This document shows positions 55,777 through 63,780 of a stretch of DNA of 64,000 nt, piece by piece (positions within the stretch are counted from its first letter, which is position 1; each line of letters begins with the position of its first letter). The stretch covers positions 1 through 64,000 of the forward strand of contig CAZFJC010000009.1 in NCBI GenBank assembly GCA_964518765.1. The letters are read 5' to 3'. Origin of the DNA: CAZPNX01 sp964518765 (lineage in GTDB: Bacteria > Edwardsbacteria > AC1 > EtOH8). The notes under the pieces are model-generated. The model had not been told where the DNA came from. It saw nothing but the letters and a program-made list of their open reading frames with translations, and searched no databases. The position numbers and the translations under genes were made by a program.

Positions 55777-55959
55777 TTAGACTTCCTTTATTTGGACTAT
55801 CTCCCGTCCCCCATAGTAGCCGCAGTGGGGGCAGGCCCGGTGCGGCATCCGAGGCTGCTTGCAATGGGAGCACTGCACCAGGTTGGGGGGCGTCAGCTTC
55901 CAGTTGGCCCGCCGCTTGTTGGTGCGGGAGTTGGAGTGTCGCCTCTTGGGAACAGGCAT
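55777..55959 (-). CDS. rpmF: Ribosomal protein bL32
   Basis: This 60-residue protein of the large ribosomal subunit starts MPVPKRRHSNSRTNKRRANW and has the zinc-ribbon cysteines CSHC and CPHC. AAGGAG lies nine bases upstream of the ATG. It begins the rpmF-plsX-fab cluster; the DUF177 protein usually encoded just upstream lies at 10500 instead. Confidence 0.96.
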   Translation of the reverse strand: MPVPKRRHSNSRTNKRRANWKLTPPNLVQCSHCKQPRMPHRACPHCGYYGGREIVQIKEV

Positions 55960-56000
55960 TGCTATATCTCCTTAGTAATATGTTACGCCGCTCCGGCTGT

Positions 56001-56678
56001 TTACTTTTCGAGGTAGGACACCGGACAATTGAGCATCGGGTGCTGGGTGGGCGCCAGGTTGAGGGCCCTCCTGAGCTTGTCGGCCTCCATCGAGGCCCGC
56101 GGCCTGGTGGCCAGGCCGGCCCCGGCGCAGAAGAGAGCGATGTTCTGGGAGACGATTCCCGCGTCCTCAGCCGCCCACACCATCTTCAGGGAGTCGTCGC
56201 CGTGGCGGAATCTGGAGACGTCGGAGACCAGCAGGCAGACGGCCGGGGCCCCGGCGAACTTGTCCTGCCGCCCTGCGGCCAGGGGGCGGAAGTCGCCCTT
56301 GGCCACCGGCTCCAGCTGGTGCCCGGGGGCATCGTAGCGGTAGGCCCCCTCCTCCAACAGCAGGTAAACATCGATATCTTGGGCGTTCATGGCCGAGGGA
56401 GCCGTCCTCTTGCCGCTATGGGGCCGGTTGACCCCGTTGGCCGCCCACAGCAGGTCGGATAGGTCCTGGAGGCTTAGTTTTCTACCGCCGAACTCCTGGG
56501 CCGAGGCCCTGGCCTCCAGCGCCCGCATCACCGTCAGCCCCCGGTCCAGCCGGGGTGGCTTGAGCTTGACGGATTCGAGCTTCTGGGCGCTACTGGCTCC
56601 GCTCATGAAGATCAAGGAAATGGACAGGACTACTATTTTAATATGGAAACGATTTTCCCCGACAAAGGGCAAGTTCAT
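56001..56678 (-). CDS. Exported SagB-type nitroreductase-family protein
   Basis: The 225-residue protein has a hydrophobic signal segment (about 13-31, ending GASSAQ). A nitroreductase-fold domain follows with ALEARASAQEFGGRKLSLQDLSDLLWAANGVNR near its start and APSAMNAQDIDVYL. Family members bind FMN; SagB-like proteins oxidise azolines in toxins, but single exported members like this have no known substrate. No cyclodehydratase or precursor peptide gene is nearby. It stands apart from ddl by a 32-bp gap. Confidence 0.82.
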   Translation of the reverse strand: MNLPFVGENRFHIKIVVLSISLIFMSGASSAQKLESVKLKPPRLDRGLTVMRALEARASAQEFGGRKLSLQDLSDLLWAANGVNRPHSGKRTAPSAMNAQDIDVYLLLEEGAYRYDAPGHQLEPVAKGDFRPLAAGRQDKFAGAPAVCLLVSDVSRFRHGDDSLKMVWAAEDAGIVSQNIALFCAGAGLATRPRASMEADKLRRALNLAPTQHPMLNCPVSYLEK

Positions 56679-56710
56679 GGATTCCTGGCTTCCTTATTTA
56701 GCCCCTGGAA

Positions 56711-57676
56711 TCAGATCTCGGCGCTGTCAAGGATCTCCAGCACCAGCCGATCGTAGTCCATGCCCTCGGCAGCGGCCTCGGCCGGCAGATCCGAGAGGTC
56801 GGTCATCCCCGGCAGGGTGTTGACCTCCAGCACCCAGGGCGTTCCGGAACGGTCCACGATGGCATCCACCCGCGACCAGCCCCGGCAGCCCAAAGCACGG
56901 TGGGCAGCCACCGCCGTCTCCTGGACCTTGCGGTAAAGCGCGCCAGGCAGGCGGGCCGGCACGTGGAACTCGGTCAGGCCCGGGGTGTACTTGGCCTTGA
57001 AATCGTAGAACTCGCTCTTGGAGACCAGCTCCAGCACCGGCAGGGCCCGGGACCCGGAGTCGGTGCCTAATACCCCGGTGGTCACTGCCATCCCCGACAC
57101 GTAGCGCTCCACTATGGCCTGGCCGTACTTCCTGAGGACGGCCCTGGCGTCCCTCTCGGCCTGCGCCGGCGTCTTGGCGATGGTGACCCCCAGGGAGGAC
57201 CCCTCGGCCGCCGGTTTAATCACCACCGGCAGGCCCAGCATCTCCAAGCAGTGCTCGGGATCGACTTTTTCATCACGGTACCGACCCAGCCAGCAGTAGT
57301 TGGGGGTGGGGATGCCCGATTCCTGGAATATCTTCTTGGAATAGCCCTTGTGCATGGCCAAGGCCGAGGCCAGCACCCCGGAGCCGGTGTAGGGTATGCC
57401 CATCATCTCCAGCAGCCCCTGGATGGTTCCGTCCTCCCCGAACGGCCCGTGGAGTATGATGAAGGCGACCTCCACCTTTTGCTTGACCAGCTTCTGGGCG
57501 ATATCCCGACCGACATCGATGCCTACGGCATCCAGCCCCTGTCGCTTGAGCGCCGCCAGCACGTTCTTGCCCGACCTTAAGCTGACCTCCCGCTCCCCGG
57601 ACCAGCCGCCCATCAACACCCCGATCCGCTTTTGGGCGAAGCGCCGCTTGATGGCCGTATATCGTTTGGTGTTCAT
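56711..57676 (-). CDS. ddl: D-alanine--D-alanine ligase
   Basis: It makes the D-Ala-D-Ala dipeptide for peptidoglycan. Signatures are GVLMGGWSGEREVSLRSG near residue 20 and, in the ATP-grasp core, HGPFGEDGTIQGLLEMMGIPYTGSG; the C terminus has EVNTLPGMTDLSD. The ATG at 57676 gives 321 residues; an in-frame codon at 57691 would add five. The gap to pdxJ contains an inverted repeat. Confidence 0.95.
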   Translation of the reverse strand: MNTKRYTAIKRRFAQKRIGVLMGGWSGEREVSLRSGKNVLAALKRQGLDAVGIDVGRDIAQKLVKQKVEVAFIILHGPFGEDGTIQGLLEMMGIPYTGSGVLASALAMHKGYSKKIFQESGIPTPNYCWLGRYRDEKVDPEHCLEMLGLPVVIKPAAEGSSLGVTIAKTPAQAERDARAVLRKYGQAIVERYVSGMAVTTGVLGTDSGSRALPVLELVSKSEFYDFKAKYTPGLTEFHVPARLPGALYRKVQETAVAAHRALGCRGWSRVDAIVDRSGTPWVLEVNTLPGMTDLSDLPAEAAAEGMDYDRLVLEILDSAEI

Positions 57677-57687
57677 ATAGACTGCCC

Positions 57688-57734
57688 GCAAAAACGCAAA
57701 AGGGATATCCGTTCGTGCGTTTCGCGTTTTTCGC
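57688..57734. repeat. Imperfect inverted repeat between ddl and pdxJ
   Basis: The arms gcaaaaacgc (57688-57697) and gcgtttttcgc (57724-57734) are inverted with a single-base difference; the outer bases also pair partly. This gcgaaaaacgc pattern is a common dispersed-repeat form in environmental genomes. Confidence 0.6.
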
Positions 57735-57740
57735 TGGGGA

Positions 57741-58457
57741 TCAGCTTATAAGTTCCTTGATGTCGCGCACCGCCCGATCCAGGCCCACCATCACCGCCCG
57801 GGCCACGATGGCGTGTCCGATGTTCAGCTCTACTATCTCGGGTACGGACGCGATATCCCTGACGTTGTGGTAATCCAGCCCGTGGCCGGCATGCACCTCC
57901 AAACCCAGGGAGCTGGCCAGCTTCGCCGCTTGGACAATGGCTTCGAGTTCTGCTTTCCGTTTTCTGCCTTCTGATTTGGAGTAGGCGTCGGTGTTGATCT
58001 CCACCGCCTGTCCCCCCAGCCTCTTGGCCTGTTTGATCTGGAACGGCTCGGCCTCCACGAAGAAGGTCACCGATATCCCGGCCGCGGCCAGCTTTCTGGC
58101 GATGGGCGCTGTTCTTTTTCCGACCTTCACCAGGTCCAGACCGCCCTGGGTGGTCACCTCGTCGGGCCGCTCCGGCACCAGGCAGACCGCGTCCGGCCTG
58201 ACCCTGAGGGCGATGCGCAGCATCTCCTCGGTGGCCGCCATCTCTAGGTTGAGGTGGGTGCGGACGGTCTGGCGCAACAGCTCCAGGTCGCGATCCTGGA
58301 TGTGCCGCCGATCGGAGCGGAGGTGAACGGTGATGCCATCGGCCCCGGACAGGGTGGCCACGGCCGCCGCCGCCACCGGATCCGGGTCGTGGGCCTTCCT
58401 GGCCTGCCGCAGGGTGGCCACGTGGTCTATATTGACGCCCAATCTGACGGTACGCAT
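57741..58457 (-). CDS. pdxJ: Pyridoxine 5'-phosphate synthase
   Basis: This 238-residue TIM-barrel enzyme closes the pyridoxine ring in the deoxyxylulose-dependent vitamin B6 route. Signatures are VNIDHVATLRQAR at residues 8-20, GITVHLRSDRRHI near 41-53, and HAGHGLDYHNV at about 189-199. The ATG at 58457 begins conserved sequence; an in-frame codon at 58481 would add eight residues. Confidence 0.95.
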   Translation of the reverse strand: MRTVRLGVNIDHVATLRQARKAHDPDPVAAAAVATLSGADGITVHLRSDRRHIQDRDLELLRQTVRTHLNLEMAATEEMLRIALRVRPDAVCLVPERPDEVTTQGGLDLVKVGKRTAPIARKLAAAGISVTFFVEAEPFQIKQAKRLGGQAVEINTDAYSKSEGRKRKAELEAIVQAAKLASSLGLEVHAGHGLDYHNVRDIASVPEIVELNIGHAIVARAVMVGLDRAVRDIKELIS

Positions 58458-58540
58458 TCTTTCCGATCCGCTAATGGACACGAATGGGCACTAATCAGTG
58501 CATACTTTATGGACATTCGTGGCGAAAGACCTTGGCAACA

Positions 58541-58601
58541 ATAAACCACGGCTTCTAGCCTTTGCAGATTTTTACTGCATCCGCCAAAGACCGTGGTTTA
58601 T
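58541..58601. repeat. Nested hairpins in the gap upstream of pdxJ
   Basis: Outer arms ataaaccacgg (58541-58551) and ccgtggtttat (58591-58601) are exact inverted copies; inside, tgcag and ctgca (58563-58579) form a second stem. Just left, 58490-58525 carries ggacacgaatg and cattcgtgg, a further pair of inverted arms. The block may terminate the small membrane-protein transcript. Confidence 0.7.
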
Positions 58602-58611
58602 GGGGCCCGGG

Positions 58612-58902
58612 CTACTTTTTGATGATGGCCCAGGGTAGAAGCACGCAGTAACCCAGCACCAGGAGGATCGGGGCCGCGTTCATGGCCAGCCAGCCGTAGG
58701 TCCCGCCCTTGAAAGGGTGGATGAAGGGGAATCCGCCCCCGAAGACCGGGCTGGACAGGAAGATGAACCCTAGGACGATGGCCGCCAGGGCCAGTCCGAA
58801 GAGGAGGAGATTCTTCTTCCCGAACCCGATCGGTGTCTCGGCCACCGCCGCCTTGCGCTGCTGGGCTCTCTCCTTCGAGGCGATCTTTGATTTTTTAGCC
58901 AT
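58612..58902 (-). CDS. Small two-helix membrane protein (DUF3098-like)
   Basis: The 96-residue protein has a basic soluble start (about 1-26), the motif FGKKNLLLFGLALAAIVLGF (27-46) as first helix, and a second helix at about 70-94 ending WAIIKK. The layout resembles DUF3098 proteins. A TTGACA-18-TATACT promoter lies so close that the leader is only about 8 nt, without a ribosome-binding sequence. The function is unknown. Confidence 0.65.
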   Translation of the reverse strand: MAKKSKIASKERAQQRKAAVAETPIGFGKKNLLLFGLALAAIVLGFIFLSSPVFGGGFPFIHPFKGGTYGWLAMNAAPILLVLGYCVLLPWAIIKK

Positions 58903-58916
58903 AATAATAGATAATA

Positions 58917-58946
58917 AGTATACTAAATTTTAAGGCCTATTGTCAA
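58917..58946 (-). promoter_or_regulatory. Promoter for the small membrane-protein gene
   Basis: On the minus strand TTGACA (58941-58946), an 18-bp spacer and TATACT (58917-58922). The expected start is about 8 nt before the ATG at 58902. Confidence 0.75.
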
Positions 58947-58994
58947 CCTTGCGCCGGCCGCGATTTACCTAATAGCGTATTGCCTTCCAATGGA

Positions 58995-60782
58995 TTAGCT
59001 TTCGGAGGGCTTCCGGATCGCCAGGCCCAGCTCCTCGAGCTGCCTGGGGTCGACCGCCGACGGTGCCCCCTCCATCAGGCCCGAGCCCGAGGTGGTCTTG
59101 GGGAAGGCGATAACGTCCCGGATGCTCTCCGATCCTGTCATCAGGGCCACCAGCCGGTCCACACCCGGCGCGATGCCGCCGTGGGGCGGCGCGCCGCACT
59201 CGAAGGCCTCCAGCAGGAACCCGAACTTTTTCTGGGCCTCCTCCGGAGAAAGCCCCACCACCCTCATCACCCGCTCCTGGATGTCCCGGCGGTGAATGCG
59301 GATCGAGCCCGAGGCCAACTCGGAGCCGTTGCATACCAAGTCGTAGAGCTGCCCCAGCACCTTGCCGGGGTCGGTCTCCAGGTACTGCAGGTGATCCTCC
59401 CTGGGCATGGAGAACATATGGTGCTCGGCCTCCCAGGCCTTGGCCTCCTCGTTGTACTTGAATAATGGGAAATCGGTGATCCAGCCGAAGGCGTACTGTT
59501 CCTTGGGAATCATATTCAGCTGCTTGGCCAGCTCCAGCCGCAACGCCCCCAAAGCCTGGCAGGCTTTTTCCGGCTTATCGGCCACGATGAGGACAGTCCT
59601 CTCCTCCCCGCCGCCGGCCGCCTGCAGGATGCCCTCGGCCGCCCCGCCCATGATGTGCTTGGCGATTGGCCCCTCCAGCTTTTCGGCCGTGCCCCGCAGC
59701 CAGGCCAGGCCCGAGGCGCCCAGGGATTTTACCAGGGCGGTGTGCCTGTCCACCTGGCTGCGGGAGAGCACCGCCGGGACGCACAGGCACTTGGCCGCGC
59801 CGCCGGCCTCGATCACCTTGCGGAACGGCTCGAAATCGGACCGGCCGGCCGGTTCGGTGACGTCGACTATCTCCAGGCCGAAACGCATGTCAGGCTTGTC
59901 CGAGCCGAACCGGGCCATGGCCTCGGCATAGGTCAGCCTGGGGAACGGAGTCTGAATGCTGACCCCGAAAACCTCGGCCAGCACCTTCGAATACATCTCC
60001 TCCACCAGGGCGAAGACGGCCTCCTGGTCGGCGAAGCTCAACTCGATGTCTATCTGCGAGTGCTCGGGCTGGCGATCGGCCCTCAGGTCCTCGTCGCGCA
60101 GGCAGCGGGCGATCTGGAAATATTTATCGAACCCGGCCACCATCAGGATCTGCTTGTAGATCTGGGGCGACTGGGGCAAAGCGTAGAATTTGCCCGGCTG
60201 GGTGCGGCAGGGCACCAGGTAGTCCCGGGCGCCCTCGGGCGTGCTGCGGGTTAAAAGCGGGGTCTCTATCTCCAGGAAGCCCCGCTCATGAAGGAACTTA
60301 CGTATTTCGAATAGGAATTTGTGCCTGAGCTCAATTTTCCTGGCCAGAGACGGCCGCCGCAGGTCCAGGTAGCGGTGCTTGAGCCTGAGCTCCTCCGAGG
60401 CGTTGGTATTATCCTCGATGGCGAACGGCGGCACTTTCGACTCGTTCAAAACCTTCAATTCCTTTACCAACACCTCGACGTCGCCGGTCGGCATCCTGGG
60501 GTTGGCCTGGCCCTGCGGCCGCTCCCGCACCACCCCTTTGACCGCCACCACGAACTCGGAGCGCAGCTCCGCGGCCCGGTCCGCCAGCTCCTTGTCGGCG
60601 GTGGGGTCGAAGACGGCCTGTACCACTCCGTAGCGATCGCGCAGGGTGACGAACAGCAGCCCGCCGAAATTGCGGGAGTGGTGCACCCAGCCGAAAAGGG
60701 TCGCCTCCTTGCCGGCGTCGGATTTGCGAAGCTCGCCGCAGGTGTGGGTGCGGGACCAGGCTGATAAGGAATCGAGTTTCAT
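58995..60782 (-). CDS. aspS: Aspartyl-tRNA synthetase
   Basis: This 595-residue class II synthetase is of bacterial type, with an OB-fold N-terminal domain (GWVHHSRNFGGLLFVTLRD). Motif 2 includes FDKYFQIARCLRDEDLRADRQPEH, a GAD insertion domain is in the middle, and motif 3 is GGIAPGVDRLVAL. Whether it also charges tRNA-Asn cannot be judged here. The ATG begins one base after the stop of the upstream TonB_C gene, so the two are coupled. Confidence 0.96.
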   Translation of the reverse strand: MKLDSLSAWSRTHTCGELRKSDAGKEATLFGWVHHSRNFGGLLFVTLRDRYGVVQAVFDPTADKELADRAAELRSEFVVAVKGVVRERPQGQANPRMPTGDVEVLVKELKVLNESKVPPFAIEDNTNASEELRLKHRYLDLRRPSLARKIELRHKFLFEIRKFLHERGFLEIETPLLTRSTPEGARDYLVPCRTQPGKFYALPQSPQIYKQILMVAGFDKYFQIARCLRDEDLRADRQPEHSQIDIELSFADQEAVFALVEEMYSKVLAEVFGVSIQTPFPRLTYAEAMARFGSDKPDMRFGLEIVDVTEPAGRSDFEPFRKVIEAGGAAKCLCVPAVLSRSQVDRHTALVKSLGASGLAWLRGTAEKLEGPIAKHIMGGAAEGILQAAGGGEERTVLIVADKPEKACQALGALRLELAKQLNMIPKEQYAFGWITDFPLFKYNEEAKAWEAEHHMFSMPREDHLQYLETDPGKVLGQLYDLVCNGSELASGSIRIHRRDIQERVMRVVGLSPEEAQKKFGFLLEAFECGAPPHGGIAPGVDRLVALMTGSESIRDVIAFPKTTSGSGLMEGAPSAVDPRQLEELGLAIRKPSES

Positions 60783-60783
60783 A

Positions 60784-61584
60784 TTACTCTTTTCTGAGCG
60801 AGAAATTCACCGGATACATTATCCATACTCGCACCGGCTTTCCGCCAGGCGCTAAAGCGGGGGTGAACAACATCTGTTTGCATGCGTCAACAGCTGCCTT
60901 GTCCAGCAAAGAACTGCCTGAACTCTTTTCCACCTCGGCACGCATTACCTTTCCGTCCAGATCTAGAAGCAAGGTCAGATACACTTTTCCCTGGATGCCG
61001 GCCGCTATGGCTTTTTCTGGGAAAACAACTTTAGCGTTCCTGATGATTTCAGGTTCTTTTTCAATGGGAACGTATGCGCCTTTATCCGGTATTTCTTTAA
61101 TTTCCGACTCCAAAGGGCTTTTTATTATCATCCTATCGAGTATGTTTTCTTTTTCCTTTTCATGAAGATACGTGCTATCGATTTTTCTAGTACTATCTTT
61201 TTTCCCCAGATAAGATGGTGTTGCGACCATGTCATTCTTTTCGTTACCTTTTTTTATCTGCCTTAAAGGCACATCCCATACTAAATCTTTTCCTCTTTCC
61301 AATTCGTAGCTGAAGTTATAAAGCTGGTATCCTTCTTTTCTCATCTGCGCTTTATAAAAACCAGATTTTAACTTAAGGGTACAAGGCGTTACCCCCATCT
61401 TCTTACCCAGTATTATAACATCAGCCCCCAATGGATCGCTTATAAAAACCATTGTGCAAATCATCGCAGCATCGGTAATCTTCCTGGAGCTTGGTGTTGC
61501 TTTTTCCCTCGCCTCTTTTGAAAGCTTGGCTTGCGCCACTGCCACAACAACCAGTAAAATGATAGCCAATAAACGTTTTTTCAC
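60784..61584 (-). CDS. Exported PEGA and TonB_C domain protein
   Basis: The 266-residue protein has a signal peptide (MKKRLLAIILLVVVAVAQA). A PEGA-like beta domain follows (about 50-112, with DPLGADVIILGKKMGVTPC and YKAQMRKEGYQL), then a polar spacer and a TonB_C domain (about 165-266). The last 90 residues closely match those of TonB at 32297, including EKEPEIIRNAKV and FTPALAPGGKPVRVW. It lacks a membrane anchor beyond the signal. The gene is markedly AT-rich compared with its neighbours, suggesting recent arrival. Its role is not known. Confidence 0.85.
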   Translation of the reverse strand: MKKRLLAIILLVVVAVAQAKLSKEAREKATPSSRKITDAAMICTMVFISDPLGADVIILGKKMGVTPCTLKLKSGFYKAQMRKEGYQLYNFSYELERGKDLVWDVPLRQIKKGNEKNDMVATPSYLGKKDSTRKIDSTYLHEKEKENILDRMIIKSPLESEIKEIPDKGAYVPIEKEPEIIRNAKVVFPEKAIAAGIQGKVYLTLLLDLDGKVMRAEVEKSSGSSLLDKAAVDACKQMLFTPALAPGGKPVRVWIMYPVNFSLRKE

Positions 61585-61605
61585 GTGCTCTGCCTTTTGG
61601 GTGCT

Positions 61606-61944
61606 TTAGTTGCTTTCATCCCAAACCTCGTAGGCCCTCCGCAGGTGCGGTATCACTATCGACCCGCCCACCACCAGGGCCACGTTCATCACCTCGTCGA
61701 ACTCGGCCTGGGTGACCCCGGCCTTTTTGCACTGCAGCACGTGGTAGGTGACGCAGTCCTGGCAGCGCAGCACCAGCGAGGCACACAGCCCCAGCATCTC
61801 CTTGGTCCTAGCCGGCAGGGCGCCGTCCTTGTAGGCCGCCTCGTCCAGGTTGAAGAACCGCTTAAGGCCCAGGTGGCCCGAGGCCAGCACCCGCTTGTTC
61901 ATGCGTGAGCGGTACGCCTCGAAATCCTTAATCTTATTTGCCAT
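61606..61944 (-). CDS. Carboxymuconolactone decarboxylase-family protein (AhpD-like)
   Basis: The small helical protein of about 112 residues has the redox motif CQDCVTYH, matching the CxxC...H active site of AhpD-like proteins rather than a decarboxylase. A thiol-peroxidase or related oxidoreductase role is likely. The ATG at 61944 is chosen near the conserved start; an in-frame codon lies at 61956. It precedes the PEGA/TonB_C gene on the same strand. Confidence 0.88.
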   Translation of the reverse strand: MANKIKDFEAYRSRMNKRVLASGHLGLKRFFNLDEAAYKDGALPARTKEMLGLCASLVLRCQDCVTYHVLQCKKAGVTQAEFDEVMNVALVVGGSIVIPHLRRAYEVWDESN

Positions 61945-61972
61945 TTTTCGCCGCAAAAAACGTACTTGGTTG

Positions 61973-62398
61973 CTATTGTTGCCATTTATCGGGACCTAAC
62001 CCCTCTATCCCCTTCCCTCGAGGGAAGGGGCGGGGTAATGTTAGTCTCTTATGATAATTCATGATTTTCTTTAAAACTCTCTCAAGGTCATTCACAACCT
62101 CATCGTTGCTGAAACGCCAGACGACGATGTCCTGGGTCTTTATTATCCTGTCCCTTTCCCTATTGTAATCCTTCTGCTTTTCATGAACCCCGCCATCTAT
62201 CTCTATCACCAATTTCAATTTGCTGCAATAGAAATCAGCAATAAAACCATCGATTATCTGCTGCCTGCGAAAATGCAGGCCATTTAACCTATTATCCTTG
62301 ACTGCAAGCCAAAAAGCATTTTCCGCCGGAGTCATTGACTTTCTATACTTTTGGGCCAGAGCCAGTTTGGTCCGAGTATATCGCTGATTGCGGATCAT
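61973..62398 (-). CDS. DUF559 endonuclease-like protein
   Basis: This 141-residue protein of the DUF559 family, related to the Vsr/restriction-endonuclease fold, has the conserved core FRRQQIIDGFIADFYC and LKLVIEIDGGVHE. The Asp in IADFYC and the E-x-D-G-x-x-H pattern are candidate catalytic residues. The start MIRNQRYTRTKLALAQKYRKS is typical of the family. The gene is AT-rich and bracketed by inverted repeats, so it looks mobile. The substrate and role in cells are unknown. Confidence 0.88.
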   Translation of the reverse strand: MIRNQRYTRTKLALAQKYRKSMTPAENAFWLAVKDNRLNGLHFRRQQIIDGFIADFYCSKLKLVIEIDGGVHEKQKDYNRERDRIIKTQDIVVWRFSNDEVVNDLERVLKKIMNYHKRLTLPRPFPRGKGIEGLGPDKWQQ

Positions 62399-62461
62399 TT
62401 TTCTTACCTATCCCCCTGACCCCCTTCCCTCGAGGGAAGGGGGAGTAAAAGGGGGTTAGGT
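61994..62461. mobile_element. DUF559 cassette bounded by inverted repeats and palindromes
   Basis: The ends acctaacccc (61994-62003) and ggggttaggt (62452-62461) are exact 10-bp inverted repeats. Just inside each is a perfect palindrome on a CTCGAG centre: 22 bp at 62009-62030 and 24 bp at 62420-62443. The left end overlaps the last codons of the DUF559 gene. The 468-bp unit holds only that gene. No transposase and no clear target-site duplication are visible. Confidence 0.7.
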
Positions 62462-62481
62462 TCTTGAAAGCCTGCAATGCT

Positions 62482-63780
62482 TTACCGAGAACGAGCAATG
62501 GCCGACTGCAGGTATTTCCCCAAACCTTCGCACTCCACCTTCTCCTGCGAGTTGGCTTTCAGATCCTTCACTATATAATTTCCGGACGATACCTCATCCT
62601 CCCCGATTATCACCGCGAACCGGCTGCCCTTCTTGTCGGCGTACTTGAGCTGCTTGCCCAAAGCGGCCTCCCCGGCGAATACATCGCAATTTATCCCGGA
62701 TTTGCGGATTTCTTCCGCCGCCTCCAGGGCAGCCCGGGCCGCCCCCTTTCCGAAGTGGCAGACGACTACCGGGGCCGCCGGATCCTCACCCCCCTTTCCC
62801 AGCTCGGCCAGGGCAGCTGTCATCCTATCTATACCGAACGAGGCCCCGGTGGCCGGGACCTGTGTACCCGAGAAGATGCCGATCAGCCCGTCGTAGCGAC
62901 CGCCTCCGGCTATGGAGCCGATCTTGGGCTCCTCCAATTTGACCTCGTACACCGGTCCGGTGTAGTACCCCTGTCCCCGGGCCAAGCTGGGGCTGAATTG
63001 GATCTTCTCTCCAAGGTGGCCGACCAAGTTCAAGAGCTCCTCCATCTCGGCCAGCCCCTTTTTGCCGGCCTCGGTGCCGCCGATCATCTTTCCCAGCTCC
63101 GCCAGCATGGCCCCGGCTTCACCCGACACCATGATGGCTTTGAGCACGTCTCCGGCCTTGGGGATGCCCCGCCGCTCCAGCTCGGCCGCCACTCCGTCCT
63201 GGCCCACCTTGTCCAGCTTGTCGATGGCGATGATGGCGTCCTTGGACTTGTCCGGCGGCACCCCGGCCGCCTCCAGTATCCCCTGGAGGACCCGGCGGTG
63301 ATTTACTACTACTTTATAGCGTTCAAAGCCTGCCTCCCTGGTCCCCTCGTCCAGCACCGAGATCACCTGGGCGTCGGCCAGCATGGAGTCCGAGCCCACC
63401 GCGTCGAAATCGCACTGGGTGAATTCCCGGTAGCGCCCCTTCTGGGGCTTCTCTGCCCGCCACACCCTCTGAATCTGGTACCTCTTGAACGGCTTGGGCA
63501 GGTCGGGATAGGCGGCCACCACCCGGGCCAGGGGAACGGTTAGATCGTAGATCAGACCCACATGCCGGTCGCCGTGGTCGCGAAAGTCGTACATCAGCAT
63601 CTCCGACTCACCGCCCTCCTTGCCGGCCAGGGTGGAGTGGTATTCCAGCGAGGGCGTCTCCAACGGTTCGAACCCGTGGCGCTGGAACACGCCCTGGATG
63701 GCGTCCAGCACCTTGAGGCGGAGCGCCATCTCCCGCGGCAGCAGGTCGCGGAAGCCGGAGAGGACCTGGGGGGCCTTCAT
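62482..63780 (-). CDS. hisS: Histidyl-tRNA synthetase
   Basis: This 432-residue class II synthetase begins GFRDLLPREMALR near residue 10. Motif 2 is FKRYQIQRVWRAEKPQKGRYREFTQCDFD, the histidine-A motif is GQGYYTGPVYEV, and motif 3 is GASFGIDRM. The anticodon-binding domain follows (about 335-432). The ATG overlaps the VanZ-type gene stop as ATGA. Confidence 0.96.
   Translation of the reverse strand: MKAPQVLSGFRDLLPREMALRLKVLDAIQGVFQRHGFEPLETPSLEYHSTLAGKEGGESEMLMYDFRDHGDRHVGLIYDLTVPLARVVAAYPDLPKPFKRYQIQRVWRAEKPQKGRYREFTQCDFDAVGSDSMLADAQVISVLDEGTREAGFERYKVVVNHRRVLQGILEAAGVPPDKSKDAIIAIDKLDKVGQDGVAAELERRGIPKAGDVLKAIMVSGEAGAMLAELGKMIGGTEAGKKGLAEMEELLNLVGHLGEKIQFSPSLARGQGYYTGPVYEVKLEEPKIGSIAGGGRYDGLIGIFSGTQVPATGASFGIDRMTAALAELGKGGEDPAAPVVVCHFGKGAARAALEAAEEIRKSGINCDVFAGEAALGKQLKYADKKGSRFAVIIGEDEVSSGNYIVKDLKANSQEKVECEGLGKYLQSAIARSR

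Noticed and set aside
57945..57980. Purine-rich repeat-like tract inside pdxJ (residues 160-171)
   Set aside because: Suspected repeat insertion, but the protein has about the same length here as E. coli PdxJ, so the tract is probably ordinary coding sequence.
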